From positions 496,001-560,000 of the forward strand of contig JAHBZT010000002.1 in the NCBI GenBank assembly GCA_019635315.1: a DNA stretch of 64,000 bases, given 5' to 3'. Every line of letters starts with the position of its first letter. The first letter of the stretch is position 1. The stretch comes from Rubrivivax sp. GTDB lineage: Bacteria > Pseudomonadota > Gammaproteobacteria > Burkholderiales > Burkholderiaceae_C. Shown here in pieces: positions 52,968 through 61,130 of this stretch. The translations under genes were made by a program, and so were the position numbers. The notes beneath the pieces were generated by a model that worked only from the letters and a program-made list of their open reading frames with translations, ran no database searches and was not told where the DNA came from.

Positions 52968-55154
52968 TCAGAGCGTGACGTCCAGCGCAGCCCGCCAGGT
53001 GCGTGGCGCCAGCGGGTACAGGTAGGCGTGGCCGAACTGGTAGGGCGACTCCTTCCAGGCGCGCTCGTCGGTGACGTTGTCGACCCCGATGCGCCACACC
53101 CAGCGCGCCCCGTCGATGCGCTGCACGTAGCGCGCGCCGAGGTCCAGCCGCGTCCAGCCCTCGGTCGCGACGCGGTTGTCGGGCAGCACCATGCGGTCAC
53201 CCTCGTGGGTGACGAAGCCCAGCAGCGCCAGCCCGGGCACCGCGCGCAGGTTCCAGGCCGCCTGCAGCTTGGCGCTGCGCTCGGGGACGTTGGTCGGGCG
53301 CAGGCCGTTGCGTTCGGCATTCGCCGCGCCCTGGCGGCGCGCCTGCAGCGCGAGCACGCTGCCGCGCAGGCTGACGGGGCCGATACGCCACTCGGCCTCG
53401 GCCTCGATGCCGCGGTGCCGCGCCTGGCCATCGGCGCGGCGGGTGCAGGGGCGGGCATCGCTGCAGGCGCCCTCGTCCAGGCCGGTGTCGGCGCGCAGGT
53501 CGCTCCAGGCCGGGCGCACGATGTCGAACAGTGCCAGCTGCCACTGCAGTGTATCGCCGCGCTGCTTCAGGCCGAGCTCGACCTGGCGACTCTTCAGCGC
53601 CGGCAGCGCCTGGCCGGCGTTCGTATAGCGGGCGCGGTTGGGCGCGACCTCGCTCTCGATGCCCTGGCCCCAGCTTGCGTAGGCGGTCACGCCGGGCCCG
53701 GGCTGCCAGGCCAGCGCCAGCCACGGCGTCGTGAAGCTCTGGGCGTACGCGGTGGCGCGGCTGCCGTCGGTGCGCACGCTGTCGCGGCCGATGCGCGAGT
53801 GGCGCGCACCCAGCCACAGCTGCCAGGCCGGGGCGAGCTCGATGCGGTCCTGCAGACGCAACTCGGTGCTGGCCTCGTCGCGGTGGGTGTTCTCGTCGGT
53901 CAGCGTCGGGTCCGGTGGCAGCACCGCACTGCCGTCGACGTGGCCAATGCCCACCCAGTTGTAGGCCTGGCGCTGGAAGCGCGCCCGGTGCGTGCTGCGC
54001 AGCAGCCCCAGGCCCAGGTGGTGCTCGATGCCGGCCAGCGTGGCCGTGCCCTGCAGCGTGAGGTCGGCCGCGCGTGTCGTGCGGCGTTCACCCTCGCTGC
54101 GGAAGTCGTAGAGGTCGAAGCTGCCGTCGCTGCAGTAGCGCGTGTAGTCGTCCTCGGCGCTGCAGCCGAAGGGGAAGGCGATGCGGTCCTCCGTGCGCAG
54201 GCGCTGCTGCATCAGGTGCGCGACGAGCTGCCAGTCGGCGGCCAGCGGCTGCGTATAGCGCAGCGAGCCGGTCGTGCCCTCGAAGACCACCGGCAGCGAC
54301 CACGGCTGTTTGTTGAGGTTCAGCCGCGGGTCCACCCGGTCCGCGTCCGGCAGCCGGTCGCCGAGCAGGCTGAAGCCCGGCGTGCTGGGCTGGCGCTGGT
54401 GGCTCGTCTCCACTTCGGCTTCCAGCAGCGCGTCGTTGCCCAGACGCCATTCGGCGGCAGCGGCCAGCAGGTGGCTGCGGCCGCGGCTGTTGCGCGTGGC
54501 CGGATCCAGGTGCGACGCGGCGGCGTTCAGCCGCCAGCCGAGGGCGCCGTCGCTGCCGGCGCGGCGCGCCAGGTCGGCGGCCAGAGTCACGCTGCCCGGC
54601 TCGGTCCACTCCACGCTGCCGGCGGTGAGCGCGCGCGCCAGCGGCCGCTTGACGACCAGGTTCAGCAGGCCGCCCGGCGAACTGGTGCCGGCCTGGATGC
54701 CGCTGGTGCCCTTCATCAACTCCAGCGCCGCCTTGTTGGCGATGGGCAGCGCGGTCTCGGCATTGACGGGCAGGCCGTCGCGGCGGAAGTTGAAGCGGTT
54801 GTCCAGCGTGAAGCCGCGGGCCGCGAGCTGGCCCCAGTAGCCCGGGGCGTTGTAGGCATCGGTCAGGCCGGCGTCCAGCCGCGTGATGTCGCCCAGCGTC
54901 GCGATGCCGGCTTCCTGCAGCTGGGCGGCATTCAGCACCGTGGCGCTGAACGGCGACCGGGCCAGCGGCACGTCGCCGAAGCCGGCGATGCCGGCGCTGT
55001 CGGCGGCGCTGCGACCGGTGATCGTGACGACCTCGGCGGGCGGTGTCTGGGCCTGCGCGCCGGCCAGGCACAGCGCGGCGGCAGCGCCGAGCGCGCTTCG
55101 AAGGAGGATGTGGGGTGGGGTGGTTCGTCGGTGGGTCTTGCTTGGATGCGCCAT
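52968..55154 (-). CDS. TonB-dependent receptor under TPP riboswitch control
   Basis: 728-residue outer membrane receptor. Signal peptide (LLRSALGAAAALCLAGAQA), a TonB-box-like EVVTITG, a plug domain (RSPFSATVLNAAQLQEAGI ... GTSGIQAGTSSPGGLLNLVV), then the beta-barrel ending in a terminal aromatic-containing strand (RTWRAALDVTL). The ATG at 55154 has GAGG at good distance and lies 67 bp after a TPP riboswitch; the frame open through the riboswitch is not translated. Together these point to uptake of thiamine or a thiamine precursor; the family otherwise resembles siderophore receptors. Confidence 0.9.
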   Translation of the reverse strand: MAHPSKTHRRTTPPHILLRSALGAAAALCLAGAQAQTPPAEVVTITGRSAADSAGIAGFGDVPLARSPFSATVLNAAQLQEAGIATLGDITRLDAGLTDAYNAPGYWGQLAARGFTLDNRFNFRRDGLPVNAETALPIANKAALELMKGTSGIQAGTSSPGGLLNLVVKRPLARALTAGSVEWTEPGSVTLAADLARRAGSDGALGWRLNAAASHLDPATRNSRGRSHLLAAAAEWRLGNDALLEAEVETSHQRQPSTPGFSLLGDRLPDADRVDPRLNLNKQPWSLPVVFEGTTGSLRYTQPLAADWQLVAHLMQQRLRTEDRIAFPFGCSAEDDYTRYCSDGSFDLYDFRSEGERRTTRAADLTLQGTATLAGIEHHLGLGLLRSTHRARFQRQAYNWVGIGHVDGSAVLPPDPTLTDENTHRDEASTELRLQDRIELAPAWQLWLGARHSRIGRDSVRTDGSRATAYAQSFTTPWLALAWQPGPGVTAYASWGQGIESEVAPNRARYTNAGQALPALKSRQVELGLKQRGDTLQWQLALFDIVRPAWSDLRADTGLDEGACSDARPCTRRADGQARHRGIEAEAEWRIGPVSLRGSVLALQARRQGAANAERNGLRPTNVPERSAKLQAAWNLRAVPGLALLGFVTHEGDRMVLPDNRVATEGWTRLDLGARYVQRIDGARWVWRIGVDNVTDERAWKESPYQFGHAYLYPLAPRTWRAALDVTL

Positions 55155-55220
55155 CGTGTGCCTCAGCTGCGATGGCAGGTGGGCAACCGCGGGCGCACGG
55201 CGAATGCCGTGCCGACCGAG

Positions 55221-55314
55221 CCTGCTTCCCTGCGCGAGGATTACCTCAATCAGGTTCAAGGGGACTCTCTCAGCCGGCACCGCCTTGCGGCAGCGCCAGC
55301 ACCCCCAGCGAAGT
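55221..55314 (-). ncRNA. TPP riboswitch (thi box)
   Basis: On the minus strand: GGGGGTGC, then a variable P3 arm (GGCGCTGCCGCAAGGCGGTGCC region), GCTGAGAGAG, CCCTTGAACCTGATTGAGG, TAATCCTCGCGCAGGGAAGC. These are the conserved TPP aptamer segments in order, including CTGAGA and ACCTGAT. The leader then has a strong hairpin GCACGGC-ATTC-GCCGTGC (about 55193-55210) before the receptor's ribosome site, likely part of the expression switch. Thiamine pyrophosphate binding should lower receptor expression. Confidence 0.94.
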
Positions 55315-55413
55315 GGTGCGCACGGCCGTGCGCACCGGGCGCGATTATGGCGTGCCCGAAAAGCCGACGGCCCGCGCGGGGCGGGCCGTCGGGTGCCGCA
55401 AGGCCAGGCGCCG

Positions 55414-56514
55414 TCAGTCGAAGACCGGCGACTCCACGCCCAGCACCTTGTGCAGCTTCGGGCTCGTCGTCGTGTACTGCAGCAGGATGCGCTTCTCCGG
55501 GAAGACGTAGGGTGCGGCGCCGAAGGCGGCCAGCGCGGCCTCGTGGAAGCCCGACAGGATCAGCTTCTTCTTGCCCGGGTAGGTGTTGATGTCGCCGACC
55601 GCGAAGATGCCCGGTGTGGTCGTCTCGAACTTCTCGGTATCCACGGTGATCTGCTTGCGGTCCAGGCCCAGGCCCCACTCGGCGATAGGCCCCAGCTTGG
55701 GGCTGAGGCCGAAGAAGACCAGCAGCATGTCCAGCGGCACCACGCGCGTGACGCCGTCGGCGCCGGTGACCTTGACCTGCGCGAGCCGCCCGTCGCGTGT
55801 CTCGAAGCCGGTGACCTGGCCGACGATGAACTGCATCTCGTAGGCCTCGCACAGCGCCTTCATCTTGGCCACGCTGGCCGGCGCGGCGCGGAAGCCGTCG
55901 CGGCGGTGGACCAGGATCACGCTCTCGGCCTTGTTCGGGCCGTCCTGCGCGAAGTTGAGCGCCCAGTCCAGCGCCGAGTCGCCGCCGCCGACGATGACGA
56001 GGTTCTTGCCCGCGAAGTCGGCCGGGTCGCGCACGCGGTAGTGCAGCTGCGTGCCGTCGAAGGCCTCGATGCCGTCGACCTTCAGCGTGCGCGGCTGGAA
56101 GCTGCCCACGCCGCCGGCGATGAACACCGTCTTCGTCAGGAAGCGCGTGCCCTTGCTGGTCTCGACGAAGAAGCGGCCATCGTCCTGCTTGCGCACGGTG
56201 GTGACTTCCTGGCCGAGGTGGAAGGTGGCGCCGAAGGGCTCGATCTGCTTGAGCAGCGCGTCGGTCAGCTCCTTGCCGGTGCACACCGGCACCGCCGGGA
56301 TGTCGTAGATCGGCTTGTCGGGGTACAGCTCGATGCACTGCCCGCCCGGGTAGGCCAGGCTGTCGATGATGTGGGCCTTGATCTCCAGCAGGCCCAGCTC
56401 GAAGACCTGGAACAGGCCCACCGGGCCGGCGCCGACGATGACGGCGTCGGTCTCGATCGGGCCGTCGTGCGTGCGGGCGGTGTCGGCGATGGCGGGGTTC
56501 AGGTCGGATTGCAT
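55414..56514 (-). CDS. Ferredoxin-NADP+ reductase, thioredoxin-reductase-like
   Basis: 366 residues. FAD site [39 protein letters not shown] (diagnostic of the YumC-type FNR), NADP site [14 protein letters not shown] with HRRDGFRA, and [26 protein letters not shown]. It lacks the CxxC of thioredoxin reductases. Downstream of the 7Fe ferredoxin by 19 bp, which is its likely electron partner. Confidence 0.9.
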   Translation of the reverse strand: MQSDLNPAIADTARTHDGPIETDAVIVGAGPVGLFQVFELGLLEIKAHIIDSLAYPGGQCIELYPDKPIYDIPAVPVCTGKELTDALLKQIEPFGATFHLGQEVTTVRKQDDGRFFVETSKGTRFLTKTVFIAGGVGSFQPRTLKVDGIEAFDGTQLHYRVRDPADFAGKNLVIVGGGDSALDWALNFAQDGPNKAESVILVHRRDGFRAAPASVAKMKALCEAYEMQFIVGQVTGFETRDGRLAQVKVTGADGVTRVVPLDMLLVFFGLSPKLGPIAEWGLGLDRKQITVDTEKFETTTPGIFAVGDINTYPGKKKLILSGFHEAALAAFGAAPYVFPEKRILLQYTTTSPKLHKVLGVESPVFD

Positions 56515-56533
56515 GGCAAAAAGGTCTGCGCGT

Positions 56534-56857
56534 TCAGCGGATCAGCTGGTCCAGCTTGCCGGTCTTGTCCTTCCAGTCGTCGGCGTCGGCCGGCGGGGCC
56601 TTGCGCTTGGTGATGCTGGGCCACTTGCGCGACAGGTCGGCATTGATCTTGATGAAGGAGAGCTGCTCGGTGGGCACGTCTTCCTCCGGCAGGATGGCAT
56701 TGACCGGGCACTCGGGGATGCACACCGCGCAGTCGATGCACTCGTCGGGGTCGATCACCAGCATGTTCGGCCCCTCGCGGAAGCAGTCGACGGGGCAGAC
56801 ATCGACGCAGTCGGTGTACTTGCAGCGGATGCAGGATTCGAGGACGACGTGGGTCAT
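56534..56857 (-). CDS. fdxA: 7Fe ferredoxin
   Basis: 107 residues. Starts [20 protein letters not shown], with CPVDCF, then [16 protein letters not shown] for the [4Fe-4S] cluster and the N-terminal set for the [3Fe-4S] cluster, plus the long C-terminal extension typical of FdxA (about 107 residues). Small soluble electron carrier. Precedes the ferredoxin reductase; both lie just after the sulfate-assimilation operon on the same strand, 84 bp from cobA. Confidence 0.93.
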   Translation of the reverse strand: MTHVVLESCIRCKYTDCVDVCPVDCFREGPNMLVIDPDECIDCAVCIPECPVNAILPEEDVPTEQLSFIKINADLSRKWPSITKRKAPPADADDWKDKTGKLDQLIR

Positions 56858-56941
56858 GAAAGGGCGCCAGCGGCAGGGGTGGACGGGTCTGGACGCGGCG
56901 GGGGGCGTTGCGGGCCACCGCCATCCGTGCCAACCCGAATT

Positions 56942-57712
56942 TTACGGTGCCGTGATCGCCGTTCTTCCGATGTCGGACATGTCGGCGCGGTCGGGCACCG
57001 CGCGCCGCGGCGCGGGCGCAACGGCCGCGGCCCCCACGCCGACGGTGACGACCGCCGGCCGGCCGGCGTGCAGCAGGGCCGCCTGCGCCAGCTCGTCGAG
57101 CCGATGGCTGCTCGCGACATGGTCGGGCGCGCCGGCCCGGGACACCACCGCCACCGGCGTTTCGGCCGGCCAGCCGGCGGCGCGCAGCGCGCGGCCCAGC
57201 GCGCCGAGCTGGCGGCCGGCCATGTAGAAGACCTCGGTATCGGCGTGGCGCCCGGCCCCCAGGTCGCCGTCGGCAGTGACCGCGGTCGTCAGCGCCACGC
57301 TGCGGCCGCGCCCGCGCCGCGTCAGCGGCCGCTGCAGGTCGGCCGCCGCGGCCAGTGCCGCGGTGACGCCGGGTACCACCTCGCAGGCGATGCCGGCGCG
57401 CTGCAGCGCCTGCAGCTCTTCTTCCAGGCGGCCGAAGACGCTGGGGTCGCCGCCCTTCAGGCGCACGACGACGGCATGGCGTCGTGCCTCGTCGACCAGC
57501 ATCGCGTCGATGCGCGCCTGCGCCACGGCGCGGCCGAAGCCGCGCTTGCCGACGTCCACCCAGCGCGCCCGTGGCGCCAGCGGGCGCAGCGCGGGGTCGG
57601 CCAGCGCATCGGCCAGCACCACGTCGGCACGCGCCAGCCAGCGGGCACCGCGCAGCGTGATCAGGTCGGCGCTGCCCGGCCCGGCGCCGACGAAGACGAC
57701 GAGGCCGCTCAC
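56942..57712 (-). CDS. cobA: Uroporphyrinogen-III C-methyltransferase
   Basis: Methylates uroporphyrinogen III twice to precorrin-2, feeding siroheme for the sulfite reductase of the same operon. 256 residues: VVFVGAGPGSADLITLRGARWL, VRLKGGDPSVFGRLEEEL, VVPGVTAALAAAADLQRPLTRRG. No CysG-type ferrochelatase/dehydrogenase part is fused. GTG 57712 overlaps the cysN stop (GTGA). C-terminal ~30 residues are a Pro/Ala tail. Confidence 0.92.
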   Translation of the reverse strand: MSGLVVFVGAGPGSADLITLRGARWLARADVVLADALADPALRPLAPRARWVDVGKRGFGRAVAQARIDAMLVDEARRHAVVVRLKGGDPSVFGRLEEELQALQRAGIACEVVPGVTAALAAAADLQRPLTRRGRGRSVALTTAVTADGDLGAGRHADTEVFYMAGRQLGALGRALRAAGWPAETPVAVVSRAGAPDHVASSHRLDELAQAALLHAGRPAVVTVGVGAAAVAPAPRRAVPDRADMSDIGRTAITAP

Positions 57713-59022
57713 GCCGCGGGTTCGCCGCGCTCGACGAGCAGCGCGCCGCTGGTGCGGTGGCTGGCCGGGTCGACGACGATGAGCGCGCCGGCGCTGCGGT
57801 TGGCCGCGTAGGGCGCCAGCGGCAGCGGCTGCTGCAGCTCGACGCTGACGCGGCCGATCTCGTTGACGGCCAGCGTGCCGGCCGGCTGCGGCTGCAGCGT
57901 GTGGATGTCCAGCCGGTGGCGCACGTCGGCGATGCGCGCGGGCAGCCAGCGGTGGCCATGGCGCACCAGGTAGCGGCGACCGGGTTGCGCCGCTTCCTCG
58001 TCCAGCCAGGCCAGCGTGGCCTCGAAGCGCTGCACCGGCTGCAGGTGGCCGGGCGTGACCAGCCAGTCGCCGCGCGAGACGTCGAGCTGGCGGTCCAGCA
58101 CCAGGCCGGCCGACTGCCCGGCCAGCGCTTCAGCGGCCAGCGCGCCGGCGCGCCGCAGCGCGACGATCCTGGCCCGTTGGCCGCTGGGGAAGACCTGCAC
58201 CTCGTCGCCGGCGGCAACGCGGCCATCGGCGACGCGGCCCCAGAAGACGCGCGCCTGCTCGCCGGTGCCCGTGCCGGCGGGTTTGGCCACGTACTGCACC
58301 GGCAGGCTGAAGGCGCCGTGCGCGGGCTCCTCGGCATTCGGCAGCTGCTCCAGCAACTGCAGCAGCGAGGGGCCGTCGTACCAGGCGGCCCAGCCTGCGG
58401 CGCCTTCCGGCAGCGGCAGCGCCACGTTGTCGCCGCGCAGCGCGGACACCGGCACGATGCCCGCCGGCACGATGCCGGCCTCGGCGGCAAAGGCCTGCAG
58501 CGCGCCGCTCACCGCGGCGAAGGCCGCCGCCGGGTCGGCCACCGCGTCGAGCTTGTTGACCGCGAAGACGATCGCCGGCACGCGCAGCAGCTGCGCCAGC
58601 AGCGCATGGCGGCGCGTCTGCGGCAGCAGCGCCAGCGGCCGCGCCGCGAGGTCGAGCTTGGTGATGTCGACCAGCACCACCGCGGCGTCGCTGCCGGCCG
58701 CGGCGGTGACCATGTTGCGCGTGTACTGCTCGTGGCCGGGCGCGTCGGCGATCACGAACTTGCGCTGCCGCGTCGCGAAGTAGCGCCAGGCGACGTCGAT
58801 CGTGATGCCCTGTTCACGCTCGGCCTCCAGGCCGTCGGTCAGCAGCGCGAGGTCCAGGCCGTTGCCACGCGCATTCAGCGCGTCGAGCTGGTCGGCGAGG
58901 ATGGCGCGGCTGTCGTAGAGCAGGCGTCCGATCAGCGTGCTCTTGCCGTCGTCGACGCTGCCGGCGGTCAGGAAGCGCAGCGCGCGGCGGGGTGCGGCCA
59001 GGGTGGGGATGCCGGCGGTCAT
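57709..59022 (-). CDS. cysN: Sulfate adenylyltransferase subunit 1 (GTPase)
   Basis: 437 residues. EF-Tu-like GTPase: TAGSVDDGKSTLIGRLL (G1), EREQGITIDVAWRY (G2), IADAPGHEQYTRNM (G3), AVNKLDAV (G4). It drives ATP sulfurylase activity of CysD. There is no APS kinase fused at the C-terminus, as in CysNC. ATG 59022 overlaps the cysD stop by one base. Confidence 0.94.
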   Translation of the reverse strand: MTAGIPTLAAPRRALRFLTAGSVDDGKSTLIGRLLYDSRAILADQLDALNARGNGLDLALLTDGLEAEREQGITIDVAWRYFATRQRKFVIADAPGHEQYTRNMVTAAAGSDAAVVLVDITKLDLAARPLALLPQTRRHALLAQLLRVPAIVFAVNKLDAVADPAAAFAAVSGALQAFAAEAGIVPAGIVPVSALRGDNVALPLPEGAAGWAAWYDGPSLLQLLEQLPNAEEPAHGAFSLPVQYVAKPAGTGTGEQARVFWGRVADGRVAAGDEVQVFPSGQRARIVALRRAGALAAEALAGQSAGLVLDRQLDVSRGDWLVTPGHLQPVQRFEATLAWLDEEAAQPGRRYLVRHGHRWLPARIADVRHRLDIHTLQPQPAGTLAVNEIGRVSVELQQPLPLAPYAANRSAGALIVVDPASHRTSGALLVERGEPAA

Positions 59023-59981
59023 CAGAAGTAGCCTTCCTTCTTGCGCCGCTCCATCGCGGCGTCGGAGCTGCGGTCGTCCAGGCGCGTCGCGCCGCGTTCG
59101 CTGACCTGCACCGTCAGCGTCTCGGCGATCACCTCGCCGGCATCGGCGGCCAGGCTCTCGACCGGGCAGGTGCAGGTCATGTCGCCGACGGTGCGGAAGC
59201 GCACCGGCAGCGTCAGCACGTGATCGCCGGGCTGCGGCGGCGTGACCGAGGTCACCGGCACCAGCAGCCCGCCGCGGCGGATGACGTGCCGCGTGTGGCT
59301 GAAATACAGGTCGGGCAGCGGGATGCGTTCGCGCGCGATGTACAGCCAGACGTCCAGCTCGGTCCAGTTGCTGATCGGGAAGGCGCGCACATGCTCGCCG
59401 GGGCGGATGCGGGTGTTGAACAGCGTCCACAGCTCGGGGCGCTGCTCCTTGGGCTGCCACTGGCCGAAGGCGTCGCGGTGGCTGAAGATGCGCTCCTTCG
59501 CGCGCGCCTTCTCCTCGTCGCGGCGCGCGCCGCCGATCAGAGCGTCGAAGCGGTGCTGCTCGATGGCCTCCAGCAGCGTCACCGACTGGTGGCCGTTGCG
59601 CGACTCGAGCTCGTGCGCCAGGCGCACGCTGCCGCGCGCGATCGACTCCTCGACATGGGCGACCAGCAGCTGCTCGCCCATCTCGGCGACGCGGCGGTCG
59701 CGGAATTCGATGACCTCGGGGAAGTTGTGGCCGGTGTCCACGTGCAGCAGCGGGAAGGGCAGGCGGCCGGCGAAGTCCTGGTCCGAGACCGGCGTCTTGA
59801 AGGCCTTCTCGGCCAGCCGCAGCACGACGCAAGAGTCCTTGCCACCGCTGAACAGCAGCGCCGGCCGCTCGAAGCTGGCCGCCACCTCGCGCAGGATGAA
59901 GATGGCCTCCTCCTCCAGGCCGTCGAGGTGGGCGTGGTCGATGTCGGGCAGCAGGTGGTCGAGGGCGGTGGGGGCGTTCAT
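59022..59981 (-). CDS. cysD: Sulfate adenylyltransferase subunit 2
   Basis: 319 residues. PP-loop LLFSGGKDSCVVLRLA, DTGHNFPEVIEFRD, and GGARRDEEKARAKERIFS are the ATP sulfurylase small-subunit motifs; ends in RRKKEGYF as usual for CysD. Makes APS from sulfate and ATP together with CysN. Start overlaps the cysH stop by 4 bp. Confidence 0.95.
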   Translation of the reverse strand: MNAPTALDHLLPDIDHAHLDGLEEEAIFILREVAASFERPALLFSGGKDSCVVLRLAEKAFKTPVSDQDFAGRLPFPLLHVDTGHNFPEVIEFRDRRVAEMGEQLLVAHVEESIARGSVRLAHELESRNGHQSVTLLEAIEQHRFDALIGGARRDEEKARAKERIFSHRDAFGQWQPKEQRPELWTLFNTRIRPGEHVRAFPISNWTELDVWLYIARERIPLPDLYFSHTRHVIRRGGLLVPVTSVTPPQPGDHVLTLPVRFRTVGDMTCTCPVESLAADAGEVIAETLTVQVSERGATRLDDRSSDAAMERRKKEGYF

Positions 59982-60742
59982 GCGGGGACCCTGTCGTCGG
60001 TGGTCACGGTGTCGGGCGCGAGATGCAGGCCGCATTCCTTGGCACTGCCTTGCTCCCACCACCAGCGCCCGGCGCGGAAGTCCTCGCCGAGGGCGATCGC
60101 GCGCGTGCAGGGCGCGCAGCCGATGCTGGGATAGAAGTCGTCGTGCAGCGGGTTGTAGGGCACGCCGTGCCGGCCGATGTAGTGCCAGACGTCGGCCCAG
60201 CGCCAGTCGGCCAGCGGGCTGAGCTTCAGCCGGCCCTGCGCGTCGGTCTCGGCTTCGGCCACGCCGCCGCGCGCGTCGCTCTGCTCGCGGCGCAGGCCGG
60301 TCACCCAGGCCGAGCGTCCTGCCAGCAGGCGACCCAGCGGCTCGAGCTTGCGCACCGCGCAGCAGGCGCGGCGCAGCTCGAGGCTGCGGTACATGGCCTG
60401 CTCGCCGTGCGTGCGCACGAAGTGCACGACGGCCTCGGCCGGCGGCGCGAAACGTTCGACCGGCCTGCCGTAGTGCGCCTGCAGGCGGTCGATCAGCGCC
60501 AGCGTCGGCGCATGCAGCGCGCCGGTGTCCAGCGTCGCCACCGCGATCGGCAGCCGATGGCGCGCGATCAGGTCGGTGATGATCATGTCCTCGGCGCCCA
60601 GGCTGGTGGCCTGCACGATGCGGCCCGCATGCTGCGCGGCGGCCTCGCGCAGCAGCGCCAGCGTGCGCTCGACGCGGCCGTCGAAGCTGGGCAGGGCGCG
60701 TGCGTGCAGCGCGATCGCGCGGCCCGTCGTCGTCTCGTCCAT
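59978..60742 (-). CDS. cysH: Adenylylsulfate (APS) reductase type CysH
   Basis: 254 residues. Reduces APS to sulfite. ATSLGAEDMIITDLIA, DTGALHAPT, and GLRREQSDARG are common motifs; CC at 127-128 with CxxC at 209-212 (IGCAPC) is the [4Fe-4S] ligand set of APS-specific enzymes and absent from E. coli PAPS reductase. The catalytic Cys237 is in KECGLH. No APS kinase gene is near, which agrees. Coupled to the DUF934 gene by a one-base overlap (TGATG). Confidence 0.92.
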   Translation of the reverse strand: MDETTTGRAIALHARALPSFDGRVERTLALLREAAAQHAGRIVQATSLGAEDMIITDLIARHRLPIAVATLDTGALHAPTLALIDRLQAHYGRPVERFAPPAEAVVHFVRTHGEQAMYRSLELRRACCAVRKLEPLGRLLAGRSAWVTGLRREQSDARGGVAEAETDAQGRLKLSPLADWRWADVWHYIGRHGVPYNPLHDDFYPSIGCAPCTRAIALGEDFRAGRWWWEQGSAKECGLHLAPDTVTTDDRVPA

Positions 60743-61125
60743 CACGCCCCCGCCTGCGGCCGGTGGGCCGCCGTCCGGCCCAGCTGCGCCGCGGTCTGGT
60801 AGTGGCCGTCGAAGAAGCCCAGCGCGCGCTGCGCCGATTCCAGCCGCTGGTCGGCGCGCAGCTGCACGGCGTCGAAGCCGCAGCGGCGCAGCAGCGGCAG
60901 CATGTCGGCCAGCACCTCGCCGGTGGCGCGGATCTCGCCCGCATAGCGCAGCCGGCTGCGCAGCAGCACGGCCTGGCTGTAGGCGCGGCCGTCGGTCCAC
61001 TTCGGAAACCGCAGCGCAACCACCGCGACGCCCGCCAGGCGCCCGCCCAGCGCCATCACGTCCTCGGTATTGGCCAGTTCGAGCGCGCCGGCGGGCAGCG
61101 CCTGGTCGGCAGGGATGAATTGCAT
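60742..61125 (-). CDS. DUF934 protein of the sulfate assimilation operon
   Basis: 127 residues with VALRFPKWTDGRAYSQAVLL RSRLRYAGEI-type core, LRATGEVLADMLPLLRRCGF and ADQRLESAQRAL, all typical of DUF934. This family is almost always next to cysI/cysH in proteobacteria and has been suggested to help electron delivery to the sulfite reductase; not proven. Lies 5 bp after cysI. Confidence 0.88.
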   Translation of the reverse strand: MQFIPADQALPAGALELANTEDVMALGGRLAGVAVVALRFPKWTDGRAYSQAVLLRSRLRYAGEIRATGEVLADMLPLLRRCGFDAVQLRADQRLESAQRALGFFDGHYQTAAQLGRTAAHRPQAGA

Positions 61126-61130
61126 GGTCG

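Noticed and set aside
53028..55589. 853-codon plus-strand ORF
   Set aside because: It is the antisense shadow of the TonB receptor gene and reads through the TPP riboswitch; low-complexity product.
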